Part shown: piece by piece, positions 12,312-25,229 of the stretch
Layout: the number at the start of each line of letters is the position of its first letter
Numbering within the stretch: position 1 is the first letter of the stretch
The notes under the pieces: model-generated
Told to the model about the DNA's origin: nothing
Seen by the model: only the letters and a program-made list of their open reading frames with translations
The model's database searches: none
From: Synaphobranchus kaupii
Taxonomy: Eukaryota > Chordata > Actinopteri > Anguilliformes > Synaphobranchidae
DNA length: 64,000 nucleotides
Direction of reading: 5' to 3'
Assembly (NCBI GenBank): GCA_029718625.1
Contig: CM056391.1
Coordinates: 8,764,615 to 8,828,614, forward strand
Position numbers and translations under genes: made by a program

Positions 12312-13976
12312 TACGCTCTGCTCTTGCGGTCATGACTGACTGACCGTGGAAACCCCTTGCCTCGGCCAACATTTCTTTATTCATTAATTTCTTCACTTCA
12401 GCTCTGTTCACTTTATCCTTTTCACACAACACAATCACCATAAAATTAACTACTAGGAAAATTAAGAATTTACGATAATAGCGTACATTAAGAATTGATG
12501 ATAGCCTCTTTTAAGCTGCAAGCCTTTAAGAGATCGGATTTATAAACCGCCAATTCCCCAAACGTATTTGATTCATGGTTAGTCACTTTAAAAATTAAAA
12601 ATAATAATAGCCTCCGAATGTGGCTATAGTCTACGCTACTCTGCTGATAATGTAGCTTACTGCAAACACTTTTAATTATAATTATAATTATAGAAATAAT
12701 AATAATAAGAAGAAGAATAATCTCTGGTATGTACTTTCTTAGTAGTATCTACTGTTTTCTTTCTGGCTAAGATTCCTGGGAAATATGCGTTGCCCAATTA
12801 AGCTTGTTCGCCAACGTTACTTCCTGCTTCTCGTCAGGAAGCAGAAACAAGCTAGGCTACTACGAAGCGAATCAACATGGATTGTAGCCTACATTCATTG
12901 CACTACAGAAAACAAAACTAAACCTAGGTGTCCACTACCAAAATATTTCCCGCAGGTAACGTTCTACACTACCGGAAAAAAACTCTGCTGTGCAGAAACT
13001 CACTAGCTCGCTCGCTAGCTCGTAGCCCACACATGGAAGGTTGGACTTACGCATCCGGCAATCCAGTGTTGAATAGCCTAACGTTAAATGTATTTCATAG
13101 AATACTAATAGCCCTATTTTAAAACTGTATTTCCATATTTTACTGATGCAAACTATTTAGGCTGTACTAGCTATTTAGGCTGTATGTCTTTCAGCTAGAA
13201 TGTGTTTGCGTCTACCCCATTGTGCATGCATGTCTCCATGTAGACTTGGTTCATTCATTTACATGCTTCTTCATGATCCATAGCTCAGGTGGTGCTGTTC
13301 ATTGTATTTCATTACACATTAAATACTGCTCATCTACAAACTCTTTTAATGTAATTGTGTGCTGTCTGTAATAGGATAACTGTTCTCATTCTTGTCAATA
13401 GAGGGTGCTATGGGTAAGCGAATGTGTGCATACATTTCTTTGGAATGCATGTCTCTCTCCGTGTTTATCTTCATGCATTATTCATCGTTAGTTAGCTATA
13501 AAAAATAAGTGATATCAGATCAAAAACGTCTATGACGTAAAAAAAGCCAAGTTACTCACACATAGCCTAGATAACGCTGTCCATAAGTTCTTAATTTCAA
13601 CTTGCAAAAACTAGGCCTGCCTTTAAAAGTCTTGATATCAAAATGTGGCCAAGTTACGACTAACAATATTGCCTATCGTAGCTCACACTAAATAAACTAG
13701 CTCTATTCCAAAGCAATGCTATCCAAACTTTCCTAATTTATTTAATGCAACTTGGCCCTGTGTTTCTTCATCTTTCCATCTCAAGAGAACGTGGTCAATG
13801 AAACTGTATGTGCCACATCAAACTGCAAATTAAAAATAATTTATAGTGGAAATACTCTGATTCAGATGTGTTGCACTTAGAAATTAAACAGAAAAATTAC
13901 TACACTATAGGGCATGTTTGAACAATTGTCTGTATCCACTGCTTTGGGTCTATGAAAAGCACAGAATGAATAAAAT

Positions 13977-14010
<34 letters not shown>

Positions 14011-15780
14011 GATGATGTATTTATTGATTAATTTATTTGGATTTCTATCAAAACCTCTGTGGTCCTACAGAGCATAGATATCCTTGTGTTCACAAAATTC
14101 TGTTTGCAAATATCATAAATACTATTATGTTAAGAAAATTGGTACTATTACTTATTTGCCACCATCTGACCCACAAACATGTCTGTAGCCTCTGTGGGAC
14201 AAGGAGGGGGTTGTTCCTTATATTCCAGCAGGCAGGACAGAACTTTGGTAATGATAAGCATAGTATCCACAGACACACTTACATTGCCTTGTATTAATGG
14301 GCCCAAATTAAAACAAATGGGCCAGAAGGTCCAGGAAGAGAAATGCTGGAGATGGATGCTGTGGTTCTATTAATCATACAAATGGCATCAATTGAAAGCC
14401 TCTTATAGAAGCTAAAAGTGCTCACTGGCTGGTGAGACTGTCTATAAGCAAAGGGGACATAAACGAACGCTCCTCTGACATTTTCCTCCTTTGTTATTTG
14501 TTCATTTATTTCATAATGAACATCTATTGTTAATGTTATGGAAAATACTGCTGACATTTTCAGCAAAGAAAGAAAAGCTCAATCGAACAGCGTCCACTTC
14601 TATTAAAAGCCAAATATCACATCACATATATAGAATGTGAAACCTTTTATGCCTCAATTGTTTTCATTTTTAAAAGCGTTTGACATGAATAAAGTATGGT
14701 CAGCAAAGGCCACTGGAGAAAGAAAAAAACAACAATATTTTTAATATATATGAGAACTGAATGCAACTGATAACAGCAGCATTTGTGCAAACTGTGGAAA
14801 GATGAGGCTAAGACATTGGTGGAGTGAGAATGTATCTAAATCACTGAGTAGGCTGTGCTCTCAGCCCCTGAGCTGTCCGTGATTGATGTTTGGCAGATCC
14901 AAAATGGAGCCATCAAGCACTGCTTTGTAGTACACCGCTAGGAACATAAAGCAACATAAAACAATGCAGTTTGCTGAGATGTGCATCTGTTTTTCAGCGA
15001 TTGGTTTGATTAATCAGGTTTACTGTAGCTGTGTGCCTGCACATTTCTGTTTAGTTCACTGGTGTATTAAGTCCAGCCTTCATGCACTACTGAGGTGTCA
15101 CATGTGGTTTTTGTTTTACTGCTGAGATCATGTGATATAAATGCCCTGGGAATTTATATTAAGTTGAGATTTGTGGAGATGTTTATAATAACCTGAGTAA
15201 TGAAATGTCCCCTTTTGGCCAGACAATAAATCTTGGACAAACACTGGAACCTCTTGTGAACAGGTCATGAACTGTGTGAAACGGTCGTTATTCACAGTTA
15301 TTTGAAATAACTGTAAAAAACATTATTTTTTCTGTATTAATATGAGGTTCTTTTGTCTGCTATAGGATGTTTAATATGTTATACATTTGAACATGGCTGT
15401 AGGTTATTTTGTATTTGGATTGGACTGAGGATCACCTGAGTCTTGATGGCTTACATTAGATTATTTATCTTTTTACCCTTTTTATGGAATAACAATCAGG
15501 GTTAATTTACACTCATCACCCATTCATAAACAGCGTTGGAGATGTGTCGTGAAACCTTTTGATTTCCTGCTACAAAACAATTTTCTGTGAATTCATAGAT
15601 GCCTTTCATTAATTTCATAGATGCCAAGTAGACTGGACCTGAACATTAACGCCAATGGCAAAAAAACAAAACAAAAACCTTTGAAGCCTGTGCATCATTT
15701 CATGCCCTTAACTGTCAATGTTTCATAATTTTGAAGCCATTTTCTACCTTACACATAGAGCAAACGAATGCTAATATGCA
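12312..15780. other. Teneurin intron, AT-rich, no gene seen
   Basis: No exon or RNA gene was recognised. Short TAA/ATT repeats occur, including the ATT array listed separately. The open frames around 14037-14566 overlap on both strands and have no domain signature. Confidence 0.4.
13979..14010 (+). repeat. ATT trinucleotide microsatellite
   Basis: About ten ATT units followed by two ATG units. Confidence 0.9.
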
Positions 15781-15782
15781 CA

Positions 15783-15824
15783 GGGTTAGGGTTAGGGTTA
15801 GGGTTAGGGTTAGGGTTAGGGGTA
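15783..15824 (+). repeat. Interstitial telomeric repeat, six GGGTTA units
   Basis: Six exact GGGTTA units run from 15783 to 15818, then degenerate into GGGGTAGTTAGGG. This is the vertebrate telomeric hexamer at an internal position. Confidence 0.95.
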
Positions 15825-16384
15825 GTTAGGGTGCAGGGTAGTTCACCTTTGATGTTGAAGGCGGGGAGGAATCCGGCGTCAATTATGCATGTGGAGACTC
15901 AAAACAAATGTAAATGACCATTCAGAATGGCTCAGAACACCTATGGTGCCTCTACACATGAGCGTGACTATGGTGATATTGTACTGAGCTGTTATTTTCG
16001 CCAACCATTACTCTAAGTCTGTCTTAACTATGGGTCTACATCAATTAAGGTGGTGCAGTACGGAAATAACTACAGTAGAACCTTACAGATACAAACCTCA
16101 GAATAACAGTCTGACCAGTCAGGTGAACAGGGTATGAACCCGGAAGTAGCGCTTCACCAATTACTCACTTTAACACTCCTTATTATACAATACATAGAAT
16201 GTCTTTGTTGTTTTCACGGAGCCACAAATGGAATAACCCCACACTTTCTGTTGAATAAAAAAAACAAACTTAAAAAATGCAGTATCGGCACACCTGAAAA
16301 GCATGTTTTTAGGTGCTAACAAATAAAGCAAGAGCTAAATATATTGAAAAAAAGATTTGCTGCAACACTGCTATCTTGCAAAAA

Positions 16385-16660
16385 CCTTAACTCCTTTGCG
16401 TAGATGCATAGTGATAATGGCGCCGGCACCATCATTTTGCTCAACTGAGACATTTGTTGCTGCTGCAGCCAAACTATTAGTGGAAATCACAAACACTGTG
16501 TTTTACATTTATTGATAGACGATTCGTGACGATTTCTGCGCAATGCGGAGTTTCTAAGTGTCACTATTTTCCCATAGCAAGTCCATTTAACAAGCACCCA
16601 CCCCACCCCAGTCTATACCTACCCATGCGTGACATAGTGGACAATAGCGTCTATGTTTGA
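16385..16660. repeat. Interspersed repeat family X, copy 2
   Basis: Second copy of the block at 3765-4045, sharing CTCAACTGAGACATTT, the AACTATTAGTGGAAA segment, the C-rich CCCACCCCACCCC tract and GTGGACAATAGCGTCT. It directly abuts the L2-type retrotransposon fragment. Confidence 0.6.
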
Positions 16661-16669
16661 TTTCTTCTG

Positions 16670-17470
16670 AACGTAACAGTGGGTGGGTTGTTAGCGGAGT
16701 TGAGGGAGAGTGGGCAGGAGAGAGAATGAAATAAAGAAATGGTCCGATACGTGGAGCGGGGTCACCGTGAGTTCAGACGTGACGCAACTCCTGGTGAGTA
16801 CAAGGTCCAGTTGGTTACCACCCTTGTGGGTGGCAGGCGATGGGGACTGAGTGAGGGCGAAGGACTGGAGGAGTGAGGCGACACTGGATAGCTGGAAACT
16901 GTCTGGTTGGAGGTTGAAGTCTCCCAGTAGGATTACAGGGGTGCCATCCTCAGGGATGGAGCTCAGGAGAGTGTCCAGTTCATCCAGGAAAGCGCCAAGC
17001 GGACCTGGAGGGCGATAGAGAACAACAATGTTAAGTGTAGATGGGTGAGTTACAGTGACTGCATGAAACTCAAAGGAAGAGATATTCAGGCAGTGTACAT
17101 TGGGAATAGAGAATTTCCAACACCTGGAAATGAACAAACCAGTACCCCCGCCTTGGCCAGAGGCCCTGGGGGTGTGGGAGAAGGAGTAGCCAGCAGACAG
17201 AGCAGCTGGAGTGGCTGTGTTATCAGGAGTGATCCAGGTCTCAGTGAGAGCCAGGAAGTGGAGGGACTTCATCTTGGCATAGGCAGTGATGAAGTCAGCT
17301 TTCTGGATGGCTGACTGGCAGTTCCATAGTCCACCCACCACTGAGAGTTCCTTATGAGAGGACGGGTGGGCAGACCAGGTTAGCCGGGCTGCGCCTGCGG
17401 TGGTTGGGCCTCCTGGAACGAGGCATGGAGCACAGAGGAATGGGGGTTAGACACATGGTAGGGGGTGATA
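16670..17470 (-). mobile_element. L2/CR1-clade LINE fragment, endonuclease domain
   Basis: An uninterrupted frame at 17341-16691 encodes 216 residues of an apurinic-type endonuclease from a non-LTR retrotransposon. Motifs in order are LALTETWITP near the start, YRPPGP in the middle, VILLGDFNLQ, and HVSDHFFISFSL near the end. These correspond to the catalytic Glu, Asp-x-Asn and Ser-Asp-His motifs. The reverse transcriptase part is absent, so it is a 5'-derived piece. The clade assignment rests on the motif wording typical of fish L2 elements. Confidence 0.8.
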
Positions 17471-20000
17471 AGACAGGTTAGGTGAGGAAAGATCAGAACA
17501 AACAGATAATTCAGACAAATTGACAATGAGGCTGCCGTTTTACTTATTACGGCAGCCTCTGCTTTAACTTATACACTATTTGTTAATTTCCTGATTGTAC
17601 TCAGCTGCTTGCAGGGCTAATTCACTCAGGTGAAGCTAGTTTAAATTAGCAACACAAAAGACTGGCAGCTGGACTAAAAACACAAATGTACTGCATGCTC
17701 TAATGAATAGTTTTCAGTGACTGTAATAAACACACATTCATGCTTTATGCTATTTTAAACTACAGTCGAATGTTTTTTTTATTTTTAATATGTAACCTAC
17801 TTATCCTACTTATGACTTTGAATATTGGTTATTAACATATTAAAATATTTATTGCGATAAAATAAGAGCCTGCTTTAAAGAATAAAGGTTAGAGTAATGC
17901 AGGTAACTATTTCAATAAATGATTCAAGTTAAAGTTGATGTATTTGGATTAAACTTTCAAAGTTATGAACATTTCAAAGTTCAGAACAACCCTTATTTCA
18001 GATGGGTTTGTATCTGAAGTTATTTTATGGTTTTCCCCGCAACAAATTATTTCTTTGTAATTGATTTCACTGGTCTATTTTTTATTGTGTACATTGTAAA
18101 CTGGTATGGCTAGCATGTTGGAAAAAATAACATCTGTTCAATTTTCATTTTCTGAAATGAAATGATTTATATCGTTCAACACACAAATATATGTATATCA
18201 CACTTCAATCTAGGGGGTTAAAAATACTTTCACTCTCCTGTAGAAATATAAGGTGTGAAATAAATTTTAGTTGTGTGAACCACAGTGAATGTCAATGATG
18301 GTGTATAACTGTCCCAGGAGTACTATGAGAAAAGCACTGTCAAACGGTCCCATGCAAAAACATCAGTGATTGCGTGTTTGTTTGTATTGTTCTTGTACCA
18401 CATTTGAAATGGGTTAGCATATTGAATGCTAGTACAGTAGCACAGTAGCATGTGGCCTTGTCAAGGAGAACCACACATTTTGCATTGCCCAAAGGTTATC
18501 AGATTTATTTAGTTATTTGGAAGGAACACATTATAACATTGTATAGGGTCTAAAACTATGGATTAGATTTTTTTTTTAAAACAGAACTGCGAATAATGAA
18601 TTACATACTATGCATAATTGACATTTTTGAGAATACTGTCAAATTTTCCACAGTCAATAGTACAGCTTGATCTGCTTTTGGTCATACTTGCCTTGTGACA
18701 GAACACAGGGGAAAAGATGCAGAGGAAGTCTTCTCCCGATGTTGTACAAACAGCTGTGATTGCATTGATATGACTATTAACTACAAAGGTCATTACTGAA
18801 CACTGACAGCAGCACAGGGACATTGGACATTAGAATTAGTCACCCTTTAATATTTAATTATAAATCTGTTTCATGTGTGTTTGTATTTCTATTTTAGGCC
18901 CAGGTGGTAGTGCTGTGTGCATTCCTTGCCAGAATTATCATCAAAATGTGTATTTAGTGTGTATGCAATTGGAATCTACATTTGTTTTTGGTGATAATTG
19001 TGTTGTACAAGTACACTGGACCTGCTTCATGAACTTCAATTCTTTAGTGTGCAGATTCTCTGTAACACAAATTGCAGCCAGATCTCTAATGACTGCAAGG
19101 ATAATTTGCAAGTATGGGTCTGTAACATCTTCCTGCGGAATCATGGCATCTTCAAAGTCAAAATGTAAGCAATCATAGTTCAGGTTACTTTAAGTAACGC
19201 ACATTTTAGCACAATTACTGACCATGTTAAAGGAACATAGTGGTGACCTAGTGGAGGTTTTACAGCTGTATTATATAACCAGCACTCAAACTTACTTTAA
19301 GCATCCAAACTTACTGCATCTGTAAAATGCCCTGTAAATGCATTGTCTTACAGTCATGTGTTTCTGTCCATAATCAACCGCTTATATTTTTATGTATTTG
19401 ATCTATGAGCAGTTCAGTTTTAAAGTGATGTCAGTTGGGATGCAAAATGAAAGCAAATGTATACTTTTGCAGAATAAAATATAAATTTCTTACTTTTCTT
19501 TTATTGTTATATGTTGTTCTTTGGCACACCAGAGAAAAAAGCTCAAAGGGTTTCCTTAAATGGCTGCACTCTGTTATAATTTGTCCAGTAGCTTGGCAGT
19601 TTCAAATTAAATACCTACAAAATAAAATGGAGAAAATAAAACTTCCTCACAAATCAATAGCTTGTTGGTCACAAACTGTGAAGTTGTGACAGATTGCATG
19701 TGGATTTGGTCCTGGATGGCTTCCTGGGCAGGATAGGCCTGCAGGAGTAAATCAGTCTGCGAGCAAAGACCAAGATGGAGTAATACACGATTCATCAGCA
19801 CCTTTTTCCTTTTTACACTTTATATTTTGGTGGCTATCTTCCAAAAGGGTATATTCAGCTTGTTGGTTTTGGTTCCCTGCTTTGTAGTGTCACACATGGG
19901 TCATCCTTTTAAAAATGTTTCCAGTTGACTCGTGGTGTATGTGCCAGATAACTGGATTTATTTTTGATAAAAATGATGCCCAAAACTACCATATTCTACT
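17471..20000. other. AT-rich intron sequence, no gene recognised
   Basis: Frames at 18608-18823 (-), 18873-19178 (+) and 18941-19144 (-) are open but have no motif I can name. The minus-strand frame at 18941-19144 reads somewhat protein-like and could be a decayed transposon gene. No splice-bounded exon was identified. Confidence 0.35.
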
Positions 20001-20029
20001 ACGGTTGTTATTATTCAGAAAAAGTTATT

Positions 20030-20650
20030 AGTTTTTTTTTTTTTTTTTTATCGACTTGGTACTATTTTCATAAGTATGTGGTATATTTTCACAACTCTTA
20101 AAACTCTATAAAACTCAAAACTGGCCACACTTGTAACGCAGCCGCATTGTGCATTCATTTGGATTGTAAACATATCTCATCGACGCAACCATTGATTCAA
20201 ATACATAAGTGTATTGTAAAATGCAACGAGAACATTGGTTTAATTACCAAAACACAACATAATGATATCCTTTCAATTTCGTCATTTTAATGACCAGTTA
20301 ATGAAATAGCAAACAATGCATGATATGCGTTTCAAATCACCATTAGAAGTGCTGAAAGTGATATGCTTACGGGACTGTAATGGGATGGGCCCAAAACCAT
20401 GCCTGAACCATCTCTGTGTGGTGGACCCTGACATTGTCCCACACAATAACATAGGTGACTCCTTCACCTTGACAGGCCTGCTCAATTTCATTGCGAAACA
20501 CAATGATATGTTCTGCATGATAGGATCCAAGTAGTGGCCTATGTCCACTGTAAATTAATTATTGTGGTAAATTAATTAGCAATAAAGTGTTGTCATTATG
20601 TATGGTCATCATGTATCATGCAAGTAATTTAGATGCTTATATTTAACAAA
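20030..20650 (-). mobile_element. IS630/Tc1-superfamily transposon relic, copy A
   Basis: A minus-strand fragment (about 20548-20282) contains the VKVKESPML, LCGTMSGSTTQRWFRHG segment seen in an alternate frame of copy B, showing internal deletion. Landmarks shared with copy B are GCAAACAATGCATGATATGCG, the AGAAGTGCTGAAAGT segment, and TAATTTAGATG at the far side. The block GACTTGGTACTATTTTCA at about 20053 occurs inverted near 24400-24425. Confidence 0.6.
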
Positions 20651-20734
20651 CACACAATTTTGTTCCTGTAGTTCTCAAAATTCATATATAGTAGAAGAAA
20701 CGGTTTCAAAACTATAGATTGTAGCAAATGGTTA

Positions 20735-21090
20735 GGCTGGCTTTACACGGTGAAACTTTCACGCAACTAGTTGCAGGTTGCAAATTGCATGCAACTTGAC
20801 AGTTACACGAAGCAATTAAAAAAATAATCAGTCTCATGCAACATTTATCTGTCATATTGTTTTTTTATATGAATTTATATCATTTGACGACATCATCTGA
20901 CACGTTGTCAGCGTTTTGATTGGCTGTTGCGTGAAACTAGTTTCACAAAGTTGAGAGTTTTGCAACTGTTGCAGCTGAGTTTCAGACAAGTTTCAAGTGC
21001 GTTGCAGAGGGCTTTACACCATGCAACTCAATTGCAACTTAATTTCACCTATGTTTCAAGCAATGAAAGTTTCACCGTGTAAAGCCAGAC
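20735..21090. mobile_element. PIF/Harbinger-type MITE with TTA target duplication
   Basis: The element is 356 bp. TGGCTTTACACGGTGAAAC and the following TTTCA at the left are matched exactly in reverse complement at the right, a perfect inverted repeat of 24 bases. The three bases TTA flank both ends (20732-20734 and 21091-21093), as expected for PIF/Harbinger insertion. It has no coding capacity. Confidence 0.8.
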
Positions 21091-21095
21091 TTAAG

Positions 21096-21509
21096 GGCCG
21101 GATTCAGAGATGGCCAACTTAAGTCTTGCGCTTAACTGCCTCTCCTGTGGACATAACGCGGGATGAGATGCGACGTATTCTAACTTGCGCTACGCAGGTG
21201 CGTTTCTCAAAATGTGGGTGGCACAGGGCATGGTATTCGAATGACCTGTTTCTTGTACCTGCCCCCTGGGTTGCCAGCTTTCTACTAAAGAAATGTGTGT
21301 GGGGGTATACATGTGTCAGTGACATTGCATTTAATAACTGCATTTGCCTTTGTAAAACCCTACCTTTGTGCATCATTGCTCTTGCATGATGGGGAAGGCA
21401 GTGAAAGTATTAATCCGTCGCATTGACTAAACATTGATCATAGCTCCTATTGATGACTTGGATATACCCATCACACAATCAAAAGAAAAAATCGTTGGAC
21501 AGTGGTTGC

Positions 21510-21541
<32 letters not shown>

Positions 21542-24130
21542 TATTAAGTAAACAAATAAATCATTGGATTTACTGAAAAAAATTTTTTTTTAAATCTAAT
21601 ATTTTTTTTAACGATTTACCTAATAAAGTCATGTAGGCTAGCCTACGTTGGTTGAACACAATAACCTATATGCAATGTCTTCAACTTAATCATTGTGGAG
21701 AAGATGTGCTGACACAAATCATCTCTGTCAAAGCGAATATGATCCAGACACTGTATCAATAAATCCATCTAATATTAGCCTGGTATGATATAAAGATGCT
21801 GTATTTTTTATAATAATCTATTGGCGGCGCTAGACATAAACCACCTTTTTTTTTCCGAACAAAGTTGCGTGGAAAAAAATTGAGTGAAAACTCTGAATAC
21901 GCGTATCTTGCACGACTTGCAGATACACCTCATTTTCATCAAATTCCCACCCTGTGCGCGTAATGCCACGTATATGGGTCAATGACATGACGTGATTTTT
22001 TTGGTGTCTGAATTCATTACTTTCCTAAAAACAATAATGAAAAAAAAAAATGTATATATCAAATTGCACTACAATATCTCCTTTATGAGAAACCCTTCTC
22101 ATTTTATTGAAATTCAATTTATTTTTCGAGTTTTGGTGTTCTAAAGTCCCAACATGTCAGGTGGAGCGACCGTCCGAACATACATGCAGAGAACAAAACT
22201 GCAATAAAAAGGATAATTTTCTCAATAAAATTCCTAATCAAATAGTTTGGCATGATTTTATGTTAGATTGCTTATAAATCACGGAAAGTAGTTTAACAGT
22301 CCTATTTCAAAACTATTCTATTACTTAAAAAACCTTCCGAGAAATTGACTTCTCCAAATGTCAGGGGGGGCGACCGACATAAAAACATAATTTTATGTAC
22401 TGTGCCTGTAAGAAAACGATGCAACAGGGTGTGACATCACACAGAAGACCCCACAGGACCCCTGTCATGCAGTAACAAGGTTAATAACTCTCCCACAAAT
22501 ATTACATAATTTGACATTTTTGAGTAATGGTGAGGTTGGTTCAACTTACCATGTCAGGTGGTATGACCCCTGGAAAACTATGAAAATTAGTTTTTATTCA
22601 GAAAATGTGTATTTCATTGAAAAAATATACAGTCAAGCCGGAAAGTCTCCCCACCCCTTTCACCTTCTCCACGTTTTATTACGTTACAGACATATTCCAA
22701 AATTGATTCAATTCCTTTTTTCCCTCAAAATTCTACACACAACACCCCATAATGACAATGTGAAAAAAGTTTTTTTGAGATTTTTGCAAATTTATTAAAA
22801 ATAAAAAACTAAAATTTCTCATTTACATAAGTATTCATACCCTTTGCTTTAACGTATTTTTAAAGTATCATATTTCATATTTGGTCACATATCCTTTACA
22901 TGCTGTTACTTCCTGAAGTCTGTGACCATCAACATTAAAAAAACTGTCGATATCTTATTTTCAGGTACTGTTACAAGCGATACTATAACCTCTCTGCATT
23001 TGAATGGATCTATATGGAAATTGGGGGGTGAGACTAGATTCAGCTGTAAATTACACTGGTACAGTATGGAACACATGGCTGGCTAAATGGCTGTAAGTTA
23101 TCAAGGGTCTGAGCTATCAAACGAGCCCCAAACCATCACTCTGTTGCCAGATATGGAGTAGATGTGGATGGATCACTGCAAGGGTTATTTCTCCGGACTC
23201 ATTTTCCTATAGAACTCTATGGGGAAAAAAGTCAGGAGAAACAACCCTTAAAGTGATCCATCCACATCTACTCCATATCTGGCAACAGAGTGATGGTTTG
23301 GGGCTCGTTTGATAGCTCAGACCCTTGATAACTTACAGCCATTTAGCCAGCCATGTGTTCCATACTGTACCAGTGTAATTTACAGCTGAATCTAGTCTCA
23401 CCCCCCAATTTCCATAGAGATCCATTCAAATGCAGAGAGGTTATAGTATCGCTTGTAACAGTACCTGAAAATAAGATATCGACAGTTTTTTTTTATGCTG
23501 ATGGTCACAGACTTCAGGAAGTAACAGCATGTAAAGGATATGCGACCAAATATGAAATATGATACTTTAAAAATACGTTAAAGCAAAGGGTATGAATACT
23601 TATGTAAATGAGAAATTTTATTTTTTTATTTTTAATAAATTTGCTAAAATCTCAAAAAAACTTTTTCACATTGTCATTATGGGGTGTTGTGTGTAGATGT
23701 TTGAGGCAAAAAATGAACTCAATCTATTGTAGTATAAGTCTGTAACGTAATAAAACGTGGAGAAGGTGAAAGGGTGGGGAGACTTTCCGGCTTGACTGTA
23801 TGTACGTATGGTCGCGCCACTTGACATTTCTGGGTGGTAAAATCTGAAATCTTGTTTAAAAATGTATTTATGTCACCTTAAAGGCTATGAAACAAATATA
23901 AATACACAGGATACATTCTTGTGGAATTAAGAATGTATTTAAAATCCATTTTGGTCAGTATTTTTTTTTTTTTCATTTTGAAAACAATTTGTCATTGACC
24001 CTCATACTGGAGAGATGCTTTAAACAGCGGATAATTCAAATGTCTGAATCACAAATGGCATAACCTACGCGAAATTTCAGGAGTAAGTCCCATTTGCGCG
24101 TGCTTATCTCAACTCAGAATCTGACCCGAA
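21096..24130. mobile_element. Nested noncoding transposon block
   Basis: The outer ends GGGCCGGATTCAGAG (left) and CAGAATCTGACCC (right) form an imperfect inverted pair. An inner pair, GGGTCAATGACA at about 21976 and TGTCATTGACCC near 23991, bounds a second element with repeated ATGTCAGG..G..CGACC motifs (about 22155, 22359). The foldback at 22630 is inserted inside it. No transposase frame was read. An AT microsatellite lies at about 21510-21535. Confidence 0.45.
22630..23798. mobile_element. Tc1-like foldback (near-complete palindrome), 1169 bp
   Basis: The ends are CAGTCAAGCCGGAAAGTC and its reverse complement, flanked by TA at 22628-22629 and 23799-23800, the Tc1/mariner target duplication. 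The two arms are inverted copies over nearly their whole length, meeting at about 23210. The outer parts carry the CACAACACCCCATAATGACA segment common to fish Tc1-like terminal repeats. No transposase is present. Confidence 0.85.
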
Positions 24131-24289
24131 GTGTTTAACCATTAAGAGCAGTTTCAGTAAGTGATGGGCAAATATATTTAAACAAATTAAAGATAATCAC
24201 ATGAAAAGCATTCTGAGCATTGCATTGTGAAAGGCAATTACTTTATATTCATGGTATCTCTTAAGTTAGGTGAAAAAGTTACTGTGTGA

Positions 24290-25227
24290 TTTTGTGTGTT
24301 CTAACTAGTCAATTGAAATTGTGCTTAATGTTTGAAAAAAACAGCGTTTTTGATGGTCTGTTTTGAGTTTTGTACAAGTTGTGAAATTTAACCACATACT
24401 TGTGAAAATAGTACCAAGTCGATTAAAAAAACTGTAATGAAATGGCAAACAATGCAATATGCGTATGTGTTTCAAGTCACCCTTAGAAGTACTGAAAGTA
24501 ATATGCTATGGTACTGTAAATTACAGTACATTACACAGTTTTTACATTAGGCAATACACTTACATAAGGAAATTTCAGAAAATCTATCATTTCCATAATG
24601 TCTATCCAATGTGTGATCAAAGAAAATGTCCTCTACAATAATTCATATACTATATATATAGGTTCAACATAGGTGTACTAACTGTACTGTAAGAAATTGA
24701 AAGAATGATGAATGCATCAAGCCAGTCTTAGGCATTTGGCTTCATTGTTCATGCACCGTGGGTAAAATCTGTTGGCATGGCAAATCCAATTGACATTGGT
24801 TCATCCATGGCCCAAAGGAGAGTGGCATGCTCATGGGGATGGTAATCGTACACCTTCCACCTCCATGCTGAAAAACATCCTCAGTTGGGTTGAGGAAAGG
24901 AGAGTATGGGGACAAATTGGGGATGGGCCCGTAAACATGCCTGAACCACCTCTGTGTGGTGGAACCTGACATTGTCCCACACAATAACATAGGTGACCCC
25001 TTCACCTTGACTGGCCTGATCAATTTCATTGAGGAACACAATGAGATGTTCTGCATTGTAGAATCCAAGTAGTGGCCTACCTCCTACCACACCATCTTCG
25101 GAAATAGCTGTTCACACCCCCTTTTATGAATATGGTGACCAATTGTGGTTGCCATAATGTGAAATAAATACCAAGTTGTCATTATGTATGGCTATCATGT
25201 ATCATACATGTAATTTAGATGTTTATA
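24290..25227 (-). mobile_element. IS630/Tc1-superfamily transposon relic, copy B
   Basis: Minus-strand frames at about 25090-24881 and 25068-24742 together resemble the C-terminal half of a DDE transposase. VTYVIVWDNVRFHH carries the second catalytic Asp, and SPFLNPTEDVF corresponds to the usual PFLNPxEE motif with the Glu position altered or shifted. A frameshift separates the two frames. Family knowledge supports an IS630/Tc1-type DDE enzyme. It is not functional as it stands. Confidence 0.65.
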
Positions 25228-25229
25228 CA

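Noticed and set aside
18873..19178. Possible gene or exon around 18870-19180
   Set aside because: Open on both strands with no motif I can name; at most a decayed transposon gene.
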